Assembly: GCF_016908415.1 (NCBI RefSeq)
Contig: NZ_JAFBDW010000001.1
Span: 310,001 to 374,000 of the forward strand
Origin: Caldicoprobacter guelmensis
GTDB lineage: Bacteria; Bacillota; Clostridia; Caldicoprobacterales; Caldicoprobacteraceae
Direction of reading: 5' to 3'
Length of the DNA stretch: 64,000 nucleotides
Shown: one piece after another, positions 35,515-44,794 of the stretch
Layout: the number at the start of each line of letters is the position of its first letter
Numbering within the stretch: the first letter of the stretch is position 1
The notes under the pieces: model-generated
Database searches by the model: none
What the model was told of the DNA's origin: nothing
Seen by the model: the letters and a program-made list of their open reading frames with translations, nothing else
Position numbers and translations under genes: made by a program

Positions 35515-35934
35515 TCACCCCTCCAAACACTCAATAAAAAATCTGTACAGGTCAGGGTCTGCTTTTTTCATATTGACCGGCCTTAAGTTGGCATCGGTAA
35601 TGGCATGCACCGTATATCCTTGCGCCAGCAAAGCCCCATCCTCTTCCCTTATCACCTCATACTCCATCTTTATCCTTGCTCCTTTGAACTCACTCATATG
35701 CGTGCGTATCACCACAATATCGTCGTACTTGGCTGGCTGCTTGTAAAAACATCGCGTCTCCACTACCGGCAACAACCAGCCTTTTTCTTCCATACTGCGA
35801 TAGGTCATACCTCTCGCACGCATATACTCGCTTCTCCCAATTTCAAACCATGTATAATAATTTGAGTGGTGGACCACACCCATTCTATCGGTCTCTTTGT
35901 ACCGTACCCTAATCTTTGTATCCACCGTAAACAT
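35515..35934 (-). CDS. acyl-CoA thioesterase, YbgC/FadM-like hotdog protein
   Basis: A 139-residue hotdog-fold thioesterase. RYKETDRMGVVHHSNYYTWFEIGR carries the typical active-site Asp/His pattern (DxMGVVHHxxY) of the YbgC family, followed by SEYMRARGMTY. Hydrolyses acyl-CoA or acyl-carrier thioesters; the natural substrate is unknown. ATG at 35934 has GGAG 8 nt upstream. Confidence 0.88.
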   Translation of the reverse strand: MFTVDTKIRVRYKETDRMGVVHHSNYYTWFEIGRSEYMRARGMTYRSMEEKGWLLPVVETRCFYKQPAKYDDIVVIRTHMSEFKGARIKMEYEVIREEDGALLAQGYTVHAITDANLRPVNMKKADPDLYRFFIECLEG

Positions 35935-35996
35935 GGTATCATCTCCAAAAAACAAAGAAAATATTTAAAGTATAGTTCACAAAGTAATTGCTGAAT

Positions 35997-36956
35997 CTAA
36001 ATAGAAAGGACTTTAGCCAGTTCATATAACTCTTGATTGAATTCTTTCTTCATCGATAACGCCTCGTCGATATCATAGTCTACTATTTGTGAACCGCGTA
36101 TGGCAACCACTCTGTTGGTCTTCCCATTAAGCAGCAACTTGACCGCATATGCCCCCATTCTGCTGGCAAGTATTCGATCAGCCGCAGTAGGGCTGCCGCC
36201 ACGTTGAATATGCCCAAGTACCGTCACCCTGACCTCAAGCCCTGTTTTCTCTTCTATCTCCTTGGCAAGCTGGAATGAATTTTTTGTACCCTCTGCCACA
36301 ATCAAGATATAGGATACCTTACCCCTGTTTTTTCCTTCAATGAGTATTCTACATATGTCATCCACATTAAAGGGTATTTCTGGCACGATTATACCCTCTG
36401 CTCCGCCAGCCAATCCGGCATACAACGCTATGTCACCTGCATTGCGCCCCATGACCTCAATGATATTGACCCTCTCGTGGGACGTCACGGTATCGCGAAT
36501 CTTATTTAAGGCATCAAGAACGGTGTTTACAGCAGTATCAAAACCAATGGTAAAGTCTGTGCAGGCTATATCGTTGTCGATGGTACCGGGAATCCCTACC
36601 ACAGGCACGCCAAATTTGCTCAAATCCCTTGCACCTCTAAAAGAACCATCGCCTCCTATCACCACCAACCCGTCAATGCCAAAAATCTTGATGATGTTAT
36701 ATGCCTTCTTCAAGCCCTCCTCGGTCTTAAACTCCTCGCACCGAGCAGTGTGCAATATAGTACCTCCGCGATGTATGATCTCACCCACTGAGCCAACATC
36801 CATCTCTTCGATTTCACCGCGTATCAGCCCATTAAAGCCCCTCTTTATGCCCAAAACGCGCACTTTATTGTAAATTGCCGTTCTCACCACTGCGCGGATG
36901 GCGGCGTTCATCCCTGGGGCATCTCCGCCGCTGGTCAAAACGCCTATGGTTTTCAT
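35997..36956 (-). CDS. pfkA: ATP-dependent 6-phosphofructokinase
   Basis: Key glycolytic enzyme, 319 residues as in Bacillus PfkA. GVLTSGGDAPGMNAAIR, VVIGGDGSFRGA, GIPGTIDNDIACTD with the catalytic Asp, and EVMGRNAGDIALYAG are canonical; the Gly in GGDGS indicates ATP rather than pyrophosphate as donor. ATG has GGAGG upstream. Last gene of the dnaE-mtrB-(66 aa)-pfkA run. Confidence 0.96.
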   Translation of the reverse strand: MKTIGVLTSGGDAPGMNAAIRAVVRTAIYNKVRVLGIKRGFNGLIRGEIEEMDVGSVGEIIHRGGTILHTARCEEFKTEEGLKKAYNIIKIFGIDGLVVIGGDGSFRGARDLSKFGVPVVGIPGTIDNDIACTDFTIGFDTAVNTVLDALNKIRDTVTSHERVNIIEVMGRNAGDIALYAGLAGGAEGIIVPEIPFNVDDICRILIEGKNRGKVSYILIVAEGTKNSFQLAKEIEEKTGLEVRVTVLGHIQRGGSPTAADRILASRMGAYAVKLLLNGKTNRVVAIRGSQIVDYDIDEALSMKKEFNQELYELAKVLSI

Positions 36957-37008
36957 GTATCTATTCCTCCTGTTTATAGAATAATTGTTTTAAACAAACA
37001 TATGAGCT

Positions 37009-37209
37009 TCACAGGTACTTATTCTCCATCAACACCTTTTGCGCCTCGCTTGCCTCAGACCTCGGAACCATTACCCTATAATAATTCTCTTCAGGTGCAA
37101 CATTTTTATATATGGGTTTTATCTTAATCAAAAACCCTTCTTTTGTCAAGAGATCCCCTACTTTTTCGGCCATCTCCTTACCTTGGACCATATACACTAC
37201 CACCCACAT
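37009..37209 (-). CDS. small conserved hypothetical protein
   Basis: A 66-residue protein beginning MWVVVYMVQGKEMAEKV with a beta-alpha-beta look (LLTKEGFLIKIKPI, then YYRVMVPRSEASEAQKVL), similar in outline to the DUF2007-like small signal proteins. ATG has GGAGG 8 nt upstream, and spacing to mtrB and pfkA supports a real gene in one operon. Function unknown. Confidence 0.75.
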   Translation of the reverse strand: MWVVVYMVQGKEMAEKVGDLLTKEGFLIKIKPIYKNVAPEENYYRVMVPRSEASEAQKVLMENKYL

Positions 37210-37237
37210 CGCAAGGTCCTCCTTTTTGGAGAGACAG

Positions 37238-37474
37238 TCATCCCTGGTCCCTACCAGATATCAGTTCCCCGTATTTTGTTAAAATCCTCGCTTTTCCTCT
37301 TATCTTAATAGCTGAGGTATTCTCGGTAAACTGAGCTATCATCACCTCGCCTTTATCCAACTTCTCAGTGTGATGAAACTTGGTGTCTTTTCCTCTGGTC
37401 ATGCCAATGATGCTCACCCCGTCTTCCAGAGCCAAAACGCATATATAGTCACCCAGAACAGCCTGATCATCCAT
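37238..37474 (-). CDS. mtrB: trp RNA-binding attenuation protein TRAP (MtrB)
   Basis: An 78-residue protein matching TRAP closely: VSIIGMTRGKDTKFHHTEKL, DKGEVMIAQFTENTSAIKIRG. The Lys in TEKLDKG and the Lys/Arg in AIKIRG correspond to the RNA-contacting K37, K56 and R58 of Bacillus TRAP, and the Thr residues near KDTKFHHT to the tryptophan site. TRAP forms an 11-mer ring that binds GAG/UAG repeats in trp leader RNA when tryptophan is abundant. ATG has GGGAGGG 8 nt upstream. No trp operon leader lies in this window. Confidence 0.9.
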   Translation of the reverse strand: MDDQAVLGDYICVLALEDGVSIIGMTRGKDTKFHHTEKLDKGEVMIAQFTENTSAIKIRGKARILTKYGELISGRDQG

Positions 37475-37507
37475 AATTTAATCCCTCCCTCAAGCCTAAA
37501 ACATCAT

Positions 37508-40500
37508 TCATCCTATTAATTTTACGCAATTTTGTCCCAAAACATCCGACAAAACTTTTAACAGCTCAGGGTGCCCTTCAACCCACAAGTCCCTGTTTGC
37601 CAAAAATTTTTTCCCCGTCGCCTCTATAAACAAGTACACAGGAATATTCCCACGATAGCGGCGTAAAATTGGGCATATCTGCCGGTTTATATCTATCTTG
37701 CTCCCCTTCTCAATTTTCAAATACAGCCTTTTGTTTAAAGAAGTCCTAACCAGGGGCTGCACTTCATCCACTACAACCTTTGGTTCTTCATCTTCCCTTA
37801 TGCTAAGCCTGCCTTTTATGACCACCGTACTATCCTCTTCAAGCAATGGCCGGTATCTTTCATAGACGCTTGGAAAAACTATGACCTCCACGCTGCCGTA
37901 TAAATCCTCCAGCGTTATAAACGCCATGACCTCGTCGTTGCGGGTGGTTTTAAGTTTTTTGCTCACAATGATGCCGCCTATTGTAAATGGCGAACCATCA
38001 GCCAAACCATTGTCCATTATTATTGCTTCATGTTCTGATTCGCCTTCAGACGCCTTCAATCCTTGCAATTCTAGTGTGGTATTCATACCATCCATTATAT
38101 CCTTAAATTCGCTCAAGGGATGGCCGCTTATATATATGCCCGTCACCTCTTTTTCCATATTGAGGCGCACCTTCAAAGGAAACTCCTCTATATTAGGCAA
38201 CGGGTCCTGGTTCAGCTTTTCGGTTTCAGCATGGTAGCCGCTTTCAAAAAGCGAAAGCTGGCCTTCGACATTTTTTCTGCGCTCCTGGTTTACGCTGTCC
38301 AATATCTTTTCATAAGCCGCCATCAACTGCGAACGGTAGACCTTGAGAGAATCAAATGCTCCACACTTTATAAGGCTTTCCACCATCTTCTTGTTAAGTG
38401 CGCTGCTGTCCACCTTCCTGCAAAAATCGGTAAAGCTTTTGAACTTGCCTTTCTTTTCCCTGGCTTCTATGATGGCATTTATGGCTGACAAGCCCACATT
38501 TTTCACCGCCGCCAGCCCAAACCTTATTTTATTGTCCACCACTGTGAATTTAGCATGGCTTTCGTTTACGTCTGGCGGCAACACCTCTATTCCCTTTTTC
38601 CTGCAATATTGAATATATGCAGCAACTTTATCGGTATTGTTCATTACGCTGGTCATTAGAGCAGCCATATATTCAACCGGATAATGGCATTTCAGCCACG
38701 CCGTCCTGTATGCCACCAGCGCATAGGCCGCCGCGTGGGATTTGTTAAAGGCATATTTCGCAAACTCAGCCATGGTATCAAAAATGCGATTGGCCTTGTC
38801 TTCAGGGATACCTTTTCTTACAGCTCCAGGTACTATCACATTGCCGTTTTCATCTTCCAACCCGTATATGAAATTGTGCCTTTCTTCTTCCATCACTTCG
38901 GCTTTCTTTTTGGCCATGGCCCGCCTGACCAGGTCAGAACGTCCCAATGAATACCCGGCCAGCTCCCTCACAATCTGCATAACCTGTTCCTGGTACACTA
39001 TACAGCCGTAGGTGACATCGAGAATAGGAGCCAATGCCTCATGTATATATTTTATATCTTCAGGATGGTTTTTGTTGTGGATATACTGAGGTATCTGGTC
39101 CATCGGACCAGGGCGATACAACGATATGCCGGCAATTATGTCCTCAAAATTGCTGGGCTTCAGCTCTTTAAGAAACTGCCTCATCCCTGCGCTTTCAAGC
39201 TGAAATACGCCGTCGGTATCACCCTCTGACAACATTTCATAAACGCCTCTGTCATCCAGGGGAATATTCTCGATGTCTATTTCATTCCCTGTGTTGGTTT
39301 TGATGAGCTCTAAGGTATCTCGTATAACCGTCAGTGTACGCAGCCCTAGAAAGTCCATCTTCAAAAGCCCTAGCTGCTCTAATGTACCCATGGCAAACTG
39401 CGTGGTTATGCAATCGTCGTTCTTTTGCAAGGGAACATATTTTGTCAAAGGCTCTTTGGATATCACCACGCCTGCTGCATGGGTTGAGGCATGGCGAGGC
39501 AAGCCTTCCAGCTTTTTTGAAGTATCAATGAGCTTCCTTATGCGCGTATCCTGTTCGTAAAGCCTTCTCAACTCGGGATTTATCTCCAGCGCCCTTTGGA
39601 TTGTCATGCCCAGCTCAAAAGGCACCATCTTTGCTATCCTGTCCACTTCTGCATAGGGAAAATTGAGGGCCCGGCCTACATCCCTTATTGCGGCCCGCGC
39701 CGCCATGGTACCAAAGGTAATTATCTGCGCTACCTTATCCTTGCCGTATTTTTCGGTTACGTAGTCTATCACTTCCTGGCGCCTTTCAAAGCAGAAATCC
39801 ACGTCTATATCGGGCATGGTAACCCTTTCGGGATTTAAAAAGCGTTCGAAAAGCAGGTTGTAGCGCAGTGGGTCAATCTGGGTGATGTCCAAAACATAGG
39901 CCACAATGCTGCCGGCTGCACTTCCGCGGCCTGGACCTACCATAATCCCCCGTTCCCGCGCAAACCTTATAAAGTCCCACACTATCAAAAAATAGTCCAC
40001 GTAACCCATCTGCTCGATGACGCTGAGCTCATATTCCAGGCGCTCCTGGGCTTCATGGGTTACAGGAGAATACTTCCTTTTTAGTCCCTCATAACAGAGA
40101 TGCCTCAGGTACTCGGCTGCCGTATACCCTTTTGGTACATCGTACTTTGGCAGATGTATGGTATTGAAATCGAAATCCACTTTACAGCGCTGTGCTATGG
40201 CAACCGTGTTGGCGATGCCTTCCGGGCAATCTTTAAAAAGCTTCATCATCTCGTCAGGGGACTTAAGATAAAACTGATCAGTCTCAAACCTCATGCGATT
40301 GGGTTCATCAATGGTACTGCCAGTCTGTATGCACAGCAATACATCGTGAACCTCAGCATCTTCCCTATCGACATAATGGACATCGTTGGTAACCACAACG
40401 GGAATTCCGGTTTCCCTGCTTAAGGCCATTAGGCTTTCATTGACAATGCGCTGCTGCTCTAACCCATGGTTTTGCAACTCTAGATAGAAATTCCCTTTTC

Positions 40501-40999
40501 CAAAAATTCTTTCAAGGCGCACAGCCAGCTCTTTTGCCTGCCTGTATTGGCCACCAAGCAGTAACCTGGGAATATCGCCGGCCATACAGCTACTTAAACC
40601 AATCAACCCCTCGCTGTATTGTGCCAGGACGTCGTAATCGATCCTCGGCTTATAATAAAACCCCTCCAAAAATCCCATCGAAACTAATTTAACCAAATTT
40701 TGGTAACCAGTCTGATTCTCAGCCAGCAATACCAGATGGGCATAATTACTATCGGTATGCGCTTCCTTATGATACATGGAACGGGGTGCTATATAGACCT
40801 CGCAGCCTATTACGGGGTGAATACCGCGATCCTTTGCCTCCCTATAAAAATCCACAACGCCGTACATGGCACCATGGTCCGTTATGGCAATGCTGGACAT
40901 GCCCAGCTCTTTGCACCTATCAAGCAATTGTGGTATCCGCGCTGCCCCGTCGAGCAAACTGTATTCGGTATGGACATGCAGGTGTACGAAATCGCCCAT
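37508..40999 (-). CDS. dnaE: DNA polymerase III alpha subunit (DnaE)
   Basis: Replicative C-family polymerase of 1163 residues. N-terminal PHP domain (FVHLHVHTEYSLLDGAARI, ITDHGAMYG), polymerase palm with GPGRGSAAGSIVAYVL and the catalytic aspartates in PDIDVDFCFERR, finger and beta-binding regions, helix-hairpin-helix, and a C-terminal OB domain (TIGGIIVSKKLKTTRN). Organisms of this group also have PolC, and DnaE then extends primers; PolC is not in the window. ATG has GAGG 8 nt upstream and is 13 bp after ytoI. Confidence 0.97.
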   Translation of the reverse strand: MGDFVHLHVHTEYSLLDGAARIPQLLDRCKELGMSSIAITDHGAMYGVVDFYREAKDRGIHPVIGCEVYIAPRSMYHKEAHTDSNYAHLVLLAENQTGYQNLVKLVSMGFLEGFYYKPRIDYDVLAQYSEGLIGLSSCMAGDIPRLLLGGQYRQAKELAVRLERIFGKGNFYLELQNHGLEQQRIVNESLMALSRETGIPVVVTNDVHYVDREDAEVHDVLLCIQTGSTIDEPNRMRFETDQFYLKSPDEMMKLFKDCPEGIANTVAIAQRCKVDFDFNTIHLPKYDVPKGYTAAEYLRHLCYEGLKRKYSPVTHEAQERLEYELSVIEQMGYVDYFLIVWDFIRFARERGIMVGPGRGSAAGSIVAYVLDITQIDPLRYNLLFERFLNPERVTMPDIDVDFCFERRQEVIDYVTEKYGKDKVAQIITFGTMAARAAIRDVGRALNFPYAEVDRIAKMVPFELGMTIQRALEINPELRRLYEQDTRIRKLIDTSKKLEGLPRHASTHAAGVVISKEPLTKYVPLQKNDDCITTQFAMGTLEQLGLLKMDFLGLRTLTVIRDTLELIKTNTGNEIDIENIPLDDRGVYEMLSEGDTDGVFQLESAGMRQFLKELKPSNFEDIIAGISLYRPGPMDQIPQYIHNKNHPEDIKYIHEALAPILDVTYGCIVYQEQVMQIVRELAGYSLGRSDLVRRAMAKKKAEVMEEERHNFIYGLEDENGNVIVPGAVRKGIPEDKANRIFDTMAEFAKYAFNKSHAAAYALVAYRTAWLKCHYPVEYMAALMTSVMNNTDKVAAYIQYCRKKGIEVLPPDVNESHAKFTVVDNKIRFGLAAVKNVGLSAINAIIEAREKKGKFKSFTDFCRKVDSSALNKKMVESLIKCGAFDSLKVYRSQLMAAYEKILDSVNQERRKNVEGQLSLFESGYHAETEKLNQDPLPNIEEFPLKVRLNMEKEVTGIYISGHPLSEFKDIMDGMNTTLELQGLKASEGESEHEAIIMDNGLADGSPFTIGGIIVSKKLKTTRNDEVMAFITLEDLYGSVEVIVFPSVYERYRPLLEEDSTVVIKGRLSIREDEEPKVVVDEVQPLVRTSLNKRLYLKIEKGSKIDINRQICPILRRYRGNIPVYLFIEATGKKFLANRDLWVEGHPELLKVLSDVLGQNCVKLIG

Positions 41000-41012
41000 C
41001 TCGCCAGCCTCC

Positions 41013-42311
41013 TTACCTCTTCATGCTCTTGGCAGACAACAACGCCTTACCTACCAATTCCTTATTGCGGTAGCAGATAACCTCAACTTTATTGAAATGC
41101 CGACTTTCCTCAATCACCCTGGCTATTACTTCTAATTGGTCATCCAACTGCACCGGCTTTACAAAATATACAGTGAAGCTATCCAGTATTATATCCCACT
41201 GCTTGTACTTTCTTAGAGCGACGCTGCCCACAGTAGCCATAAGCATAGTCATAGCACTCCAGCTGGCGGTACCTATCTGGCTTAACAGTATCGGCGACAC
41301 TGAACCGTAAAACACCATCCCGTCTTCCATCTTCTTACTTTGAAACCCTTTGAGCACCATATCCTCCAGCGTCTCGCTTACCTGCGGCTGGCTGCTCATA
41401 TACTGGAGGGCCTTTATCACATCCTGATTTGTCACTATTCCTATTAACTTTTTGTTCTCCACTACTGGAAGCAGCTCTATACCTTCCCAGATCATTAGGT
41501 GTGCGGCATAGGCTATGGTGGTTTTAGGCCCTACCGTAATCGGATTCGGGGTCATGAGCTCCTGAATTGACTTTCCCTCAGCATCTGCTATATCCTTAGA
41601 AGTGACAATCCCTACCACATGGTGATTCCGGTCAACTACCGGAAACCTGCTGTGGCCAGTAGTGTAAAACAGCATTCTCCACCTTTCAATGGTATCCTCA
41701 ACGCTGAGATAGTGTGGATCGGACACCATGATATCCTCGACCAGCAAAATATCCTTCTTTATCATCCGCTCGGATATGGCCTTATTGATCATTGTGGCAA
41801 TGGTGAAGGTATCATACGTTGAGGTTATAACCGGAAGCTCCTTGGCATCTGCCAATTCGCGTATCTCCTGGCTACACGAGAAGCCACCGGTAATGAGAAC
41901 AGCACAATCGTTTTCCAGTGCGAGGCGGTGTGCTTCCTCCCTGTTCCCCACAATTAAGAGGCTTCCCGAAGAAAGGTATTTTTTCATAGCATCGATGGTC
42001 ATAGCCCCTATCACAAATCGCGACAGCGTCTTATCCAGCCCTTTTCGGCCGCCCAGAACCATTCCATCCACAATGGACACAACCTCTGCATAGGTTAACC
42101 GTTCAATGTCCTTTTTTTCAACTTTTTCTATGCGAACTGTACCCACCCGTGGAAGGGTCTTCACATATTCCAGGTTCTCGGCTTCCTTTATGGCTCGATA
42201 GGCTGTGCCTTCGCTAACCCCCATCTGTTGAGCAATCTTGCGAACCGAGATACGCGTTCCCACTTCCAGGTTTTTTATATACTCAATTATAAGGTTGTGC
42301 TTGGTGCTCAT
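41013..42311 (-). CDS. ytoI: DRTGG-CBS-hotdog regulator, YtoI-like
   Basis: A 432-residue multidomain protein: N-terminal winged helix (SVRKIAQQMGVSEGTAYRAI), a DRTGG domain (about 70-180), two CBS motifs (VEDIMVSDPHYLSVEDTIERW; IQELMTPNPITVGPKTT) that bind adenine nucleotides, and a C-terminal thioesterase-like hotdog domain (residues 310-430). Same architecture as Bacillus YtoI, also encoded upstream of dnaE. It probably senses a nucleotide; DNA targets unknown. A good promoter lies at 42356-42384. Confidence 0.9.
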   Translation of the reverse strand: MSTKHNLIIEYIKNLEVGTRISVRKIAQQMGVSEGTAYRAIKEAENLEYVKTLPRVGTVRIEKVEKKDIERLTYAEVVSIVDGMVLGGRKGLDKTLSRFVIGAMTIDAMKKYLSSGSLLIVGNREEAHRLALENDCAVLITGGFSCSQEIRELADAKELPVITSTYDTFTIATMINKAISERMIKKDILLVEDIMVSDPHYLSVEDTIERWRMLFYTTGHSRFPVVDRNHHVVGIVTSKDIADAEGKSIQELMTPNPITVGPKTTIAYAAHLMIWEGIELLPVVENKKLIGIVTNQDVIKALQYMSSQPQVSETLEDMVLKGFQSKKMEDGMVFYGSVSPILLSQIGTASWSAMTMLMATVGSVALRKYKQWDIILDSFTVYFVKPVQLDDQLEVIARVIEESRHFNKVEVICYRNKELVGKALLSAKSMKR

Positions 42312-42355
42312 GTCCTCACCCTTCTACAACATTACACATTACATAATTCGACACT

Positions 42356-42384
42356 ATTGTAACACTTTCTCGCCCCTTATACAA
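42356..42384 (-). promoter_or_regulatory. sigma-A promoter of the ytoI-dnaE-mtrB-pfkA operon
   Basis: On the minus strand TTGTAT, exact 17-bp spacer, TACAAT. Repeated TGTAATG elements flank it (near 42331-42345 and 42394-42400), a possible autoregulatory site for the YtoI winged helix. Confidence 0.65.
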
Positions 42385-42408
42385 TAGAAAGCGCATTACA
42401 CAATAAAA

Positions 42409-42696
42409 TCACGATGAGGCACTGTTGTGCGGTACCTCTGAAAAGTTGGAGGCAATTAAGCGCTGTATGGCAGACATGGCTTTGCTTTCATCCTCACCCT
42501 CGACGATGATGGTAACCTCATCTCCTTGCTTTATACCCAGGGACATAACCCCCATGATGCTCTTGGCATTTACCTTTTTAAGCCCCTTTACCACCCATAT
42601 GCGAGACACAAACCTGCTGGCAACCTGCACGAACAAAGCAGCCGGACGGGCTTGCAATCCGGCTTGATGCTCTATAGTAAACCTGGCCTCCAGCAC
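42409..42696 (-). CDS. crh: Crh-type HPr-like protein
   Basis: A 95-residue HPr-fold regulatory protein. The usual catalytic His15 is replaced: the segment reads AGLQARPAALFVQ, as in Bacillus Crh, so it cannot carry PTS phosphate. The regulatory Ser46 is kept in VNAKSIMGVMSLG, the target of HprK. Crh-P acts with CcpA in carbon control. GTG start overlaps the whiA stop region, with AGGAGG 8 nt upstream. The yvcK-whiA-crh order is the same as in Bacillus. Confidence 0.92.
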   Translation of the reverse strand: MLEARFTIEHQAGLQARPAALFVQVASRFVSRIWVVKGLKKVNAKSIMGVMSLGIKQGDEVTIIVEGEDESKAMSAIQRLIASNFSEVPHNSASS

Positions 42697-43662
42697 TTAC
42701 ATCTCCTCCTTTTTCTCTTTTCTCAACGCATCGGCAATTTCATCCAGCTTCCGCAAACGATGATTAACCCCCGATTTTCCGATGGGAGGAGTGAGCATGC
42801 TACCCAATTCCCTCAAAGTGGCATCTCTGTACTTAAGCCGTAACTCCGCAATTTCACGAAGCTGCGGCGAAAGCATATGCAGCCCAATGGTCTGGCGTAT
42901 ATACTCTATATTCTCTATCTGCCTTACGGCTGCATTCACGGTTTTGCCCAAATTTGCGGTTTCACAATTCACAATACGGTTAATGTTATTACGCATATCC
43001 TTGCAGGCCCTTATGTTCTCCAGCTCTAGCAGCGCCTGATGAGCACCTATGACATTAAGAAAATTCGCTATATTTTCCCCTTCTTTAAAATACACCACAT
43101 AGTTGCCCTTCCTCTCAACAATTTTGGCACGCAAATTAAAACGCTCTATCAAGTCACTTAAAGCCTGTGCATACTCCAAACCATGGGTTACTATTTCCAA
43201 ATGGTAGTTCTTTTCAGGATCACTTATATAGCCACCCCCCAGAAAAGTGGCGCGCAAATAAGCTCGCCTGCAACATTCGTTTTCGACAAACGCCGACTTA
43301 ATTCCTTCATAGATATTGGTATTGCCCAGCTCGTCCTTGTAAAGCACATGAACATCCTCTAAAAGTGTCCTTGCTCCCAAAGAATCTAAAACCGCTACCA
43401 TATATACGTTATTCTTTTTTAATCTTTGATTCTTCCGTACAAGTATCTCGGGCTGGACCTTGTATCTGCCTTTAACCAATTTAAATATACGGCGAGCTAC
43501 CGCAGCGTTTTCGGTGCTGAAATACACCCCTACTTCATTGTTGCCTAAAAACAGCATCGTCCCATTCATATGAACAAAGGCAGCCAGTTCTGCCATTACA
43601 CAGCAACGCTCACCCAGCGGAGTATTGCACAGTTCGCTCTTTACAGAAGAAGAAAAAGACAT
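42697..43662 (-). CDS. whiA: WhiA family DNA-binding protein
   Basis: A 321-residue protein with an N-terminal degenerate LAGLIDADG endonuclease-like domain (FLGGGYISDPEKNYHLEIV) and a C-terminal helix-turn-helix (LRELGSMLTPPIGKSGVNHRLRK; here LTPPIGKSGVNHRL). In Bacillus WhiA affects cell division and chromosome organisation; in Streptomyces it controls sporulation genes. Located between yvcK and crh as usual. Confidence 0.95.
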   Translation of the reverse strand: MSFSSSVKSELCNTPLGERCCVMAELAAFVHMNGTMLFLGNNEVGVYFSTENAAVARRIFKLVKGRYKVQPEILVRKNQRLKKNNVYMVAVLDSLGARTLLEDVHVLYKDELGNTNIYEGIKSAFVENECCRRAYLRATFLGGGYISDPEKNYHLEIVTHGLEYAQALSDLIERFNLRAKIVERKGNYVVYFKEGENIANFLNVIGAHQALLELENIRACKDMRNNINRIVNCETANLGKTVNAAVRQIENIEYIRQTIGLHMLSPQLREIAELRLKYRDATLRELGSMLTPPIGKSGVNHRLRKLDEIADALRKEKKEEM

Positions 43663-43681
43663 AAAAGCTCAACTCCATATT

Positions 43682-44794
43682 CTAGCTTTTCACGGCTTCT
43701 TGGGCAAGCCTGATGACCTCATGGGCAAGTTTCTGGGGATGGTGCCTAATAAGGCCGCTTGAAAAATCAGACAGGTCAGCCTGCACATACTTAATACCCA
43801 TGTCTCTCAATTTGTGTATGTCCGAACAATCAACCGGCACGGCGCCTTCTAGTTTATATTTTTTCAACAGCTCATCCGGAAAATTGGAACGATTCACTAA
43901 AACCAAGTCAATTATATTAGCTCCGCTGTGCTTTATGATGGCGTTGACATGGTCTACTACAGAATATCCCGTCGTCTCACCAGGCTGAGTCATAACGTTG
44001 CACACATATATCTTTAAAGCCTGGCTTTGCTGAAGTGCTTGCGCCACATCCTTTACTATCAGGTTTGGGATAATGCTGGTATAAAGGCTACCTGGCCCCA
44101 GCACCACTACATCGGCATCTTTGATAGCTTCTATAACCTCAGGCAGCGCTTTGCAATCAGGATTGTCCATTAATATCTCTTTTATAGGGCTGTTCTTCCT
44201 CATCTGTTCTTGGGGAATTTTAGACTCGCCATGGATTACAGTGCCATCCTCCAAAAGAGCTACCAGGTGGACGTTTTCAAGGGACACCGGCAGCACGCGA
44301 CCAGTGACAGCAAGGACGCTGCTTACTTCTTTTATGGCATTCACAAATCCACCTGCTATATCCACCATGGCGGCTATCAATAAATTACCTAGATTTTGGC
44401 CCTTAAGTGAGCCTTCCTTGAAACGGTACTGAAGCAATTGCTCCATAATGGGCTCTACATCTGCAAGGGCCAGTATGCAGTTTCTTATATCCCCAGGCGG
44501 TAATATCCCCAAATCCTCTCTCAACATTCCCGAACTGCCGCCATCATCGGCCACCGTCACAACAGCCGTTATATTTGAGGTATACAGCTTAAGTCCCCTA
44601 AGCAGGGTAGAAAGTCCAGTCCCACCGCCTATGGCCACCACTTTTGGCCCTTTCGACAACCCGTTCTTACGGCGTGGGGGCTGTTCAGTTTTTTTGCTTG
44701 ATGGCTGTGCAAGTTTCAAAAGTTTAAATACCCGCGCAAGGCCGGAGCCCACTACCACTCCTATAGCTATACCTGCAATAAGCTCCATATTCAT
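43682..44794 (-). CDS. yvcK: YvcK/MgfK gluconeogenesis factor
   Basis: A 370-residue CofD-like protein, with an N-terminal membrane segment (ELIAGIAIGVVVGSGLARV) and the core starting PKVVAIGGGTGLSTLLRGLK. DDGGSSGMLREDLGILPPGDIRN and LGPGSLYTSIIPNL are typical. Required for growth on gluconeogenic carbon and for cell shape in Bacillus; binds UDP-GlcNAc. ATG overlaps the rapZ stop (TGATG). Confidence 0.94.
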   Translation of the reverse strand: MNMELIAGIAIGVVVGSGLARVFKLLKLAQPSSKKTEQPPRRKNGLSKGPKVVAIGGGTGLSTLLRGLKLYTSNITAVVTVADDGGSSGMLREDLGILPPGDIRNCILALADVEPIMEQLLQYRFKEGSLKGQNLGNLLIAAMVDIAGGFVNAIKEVSSVLAVTGRVLPVSLENVHLVALLEDGTVIHGESKIPQEQMRKNSPIKEILMDNPDCKALPEVIEAIKDADVVVLGPGSLYTSIIPNLIVKDVAQALQQSQALKIYVCNVMTQPGETTGYSVVDHVNAIIKHSGANIIDLVLVNRSNFPDELLKKYKLEGAVPVDCSDIHKLRDMGIKYVQADLSDFSSGLIRHHPQKLAHEVIRLAQEAVKS

